Source: Phorcus lineatus (taxonomy: Eukaryota; Mollusca; Gastropoda; Trochida; Trochidae). Taken from it: a stretch of DNA of 64,000 bases. The position numbers were made by a program, and so were the translations under genes. The notes below the pieces were generated by a model that saw nothing but the letters and a program-made list of their open reading frames with translations, did not search any database and was not told where the DNA came from. Positions within the stretch are counted from its first letter, which is position 1. The number at the start of each line of letters is the position of its first letter. The stretch lies in NCBI GenBank assembly GCA_921293015.1, contig OV121092.1, positions 13,026,001 through 13,090,000 of the forward strand. The letters are read 5' to 3'. Positions 63,041 through 64,000 of the stretch are shown here, piece by piece.

Positions 63041-64000
63041 AATAAATATTATCAAAATGTTAGAACTAGAACGATGATGAGAGAATGTAAGAAGAAAGAC
63101 CTCAGACTTAAGATACCTAGGCAGTTAGGTGAAGCCTATAGCATTCTTAATCCTTGGTGCTTATTGTGACCTGATTCATTTGAGTTCTCAAAACCTATTT
63201 CTTGTTTGAAAATTTGATGAAATGGTGAACATGGCCATAATCCATCTCATGACCTTGACCTTTGACATTCAAGGTCACGCCTTCAACCATCACTTTTGAT
63301 TGACTGTAACAATCATGTAGCGATAAGAAGCATTAATATTAAAACAAAGAATTTTTGCAAAATTATGCACAAGTCGTGACCTTGTTGTGACCTTAGCCTT
63401 TGACCATTTGTGGAGAAAACCTTTTCAAATTTGGTGCTCGTCCATAGTTTATATATACCAAATAAAAGCTTCAAAGCACAAAAACAAGGATTTTTCATTG
63501 ATTTCATAACTCGCAGCTTTGTCCTTCGACTTTCAACATGGGCGTGTCAAAACATGTACCCCAAGTATAACTAAGAAGTTCTGTATATGAGTTCTGAAGA
63601 TTTTAGTGGGAAAAAGTTATAGCTAAACCCAAGTGGTGAGGGTGGTGGCGGCAGCAGTGGAAACCAGACAAAAACTGATAGCAGCTCTGACTAAATTCAG
63701 CAGATAAATGAATTAGACATGACAGATGAAAAAATCAAAACTAGAAACAAATCCTATCCAAGATATCCATCCTATACAAGTTTAGTTACAAAAAAAAAGA
63801 GAAAAATTTAAAAGAATGTTGAAATTCCTGAATTAATGTAATATTTTCCAAAAGACTTGAAGCATATGATTGCTATTGCATGATGTGTGAAATGATAATT
63901 ATTTCTTATTGGTAATGGTGTAAAAATTGGAAAAGTCCCAAAAGTTTTACGTAATTTTGTAAAAGAAGTACTAGCAAAAATATGAACGGACACATCAATG
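63041..64000. other. Upstream intron, no exon seen
   Basis: The expected preceding exon (basic RRRQRK-type linker) is absent. The tract holds a cluster of tgacctt/tgaccttt half-sites near 63250-63285 and 63378-63405. The remainder is AT-rich. Confidence 0.6.

Overview
This is eukaryotic nuclear DNA: AT-rich, mostly non-coding, with spliceosomal introns, tRNA-derived SINEs and many micro- and minisatellites. A SINE tail reading gcggcgttaaac, once followed by an aactaactcactcac-type end, resembles repeats common in marine gastropods, especially abalone (Haliotis). That assignment is an inference from repeat style and was not tested by search.

Only one gene is firmly supported. The minus strand from about 62.9 kb down to 52.8 kb carries the 3' part of a PRPF40-type pre-mRNA-processing factor (U1 snRNP-associated). 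Nine exons with GT/AG sites and fully consistent phases give 384 residues and a stop: the last FF-type repeats, a Lys/Arg/Ser-rich tail with an expanded RD/RE dipeptide run, and a C-terminal SELSEGELEKRRR block. The 5' end (WW domains and first FF repeats) lies beyond 64.0 kb. Its introns hold G-rich minisatellites, a probable piggyBac-like non-autonomous element with TTAA ends and an internal tandem array of about 190 bp, a CpG-richer promoter-like island, and a duplicated exon fragment.

From 1 to 52 kb no complete gene can be recognised. This part holds four copies and one tail fragment of a tRNA-derived SINE (three with clear target-site duplications), two copies and a possible remnant of a second tRNA-type SINE, a solo LTR at 28.5-28.9 kb, a 1.4-kb TGATGA array at 41-42.6 kb, and minisatellites with 18-, 27- and 51-bp units. 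Between 8 and 46 kb runs a set of old, diverged, same-orientation duplicated blocks (12.1-14.3 with 18.0-21.5; 23.2 with 31.5 and 40.0; 26.6 with 32.2 and 42.9; 34.2-35.0 with 45.2-46.1). Several of them share a short core around ggagatcccctgggtg with suggestive but unproven minus-strand reading frames. This decayed array, plus one plausible two-helix membrane exon at 22.5-22.75 kb, is the least explained material here.

The block alignments were made by eye, so coordinates of diverged repeats are approximate. Exon boundaries of the PRPF40-like gene were counted base by base.
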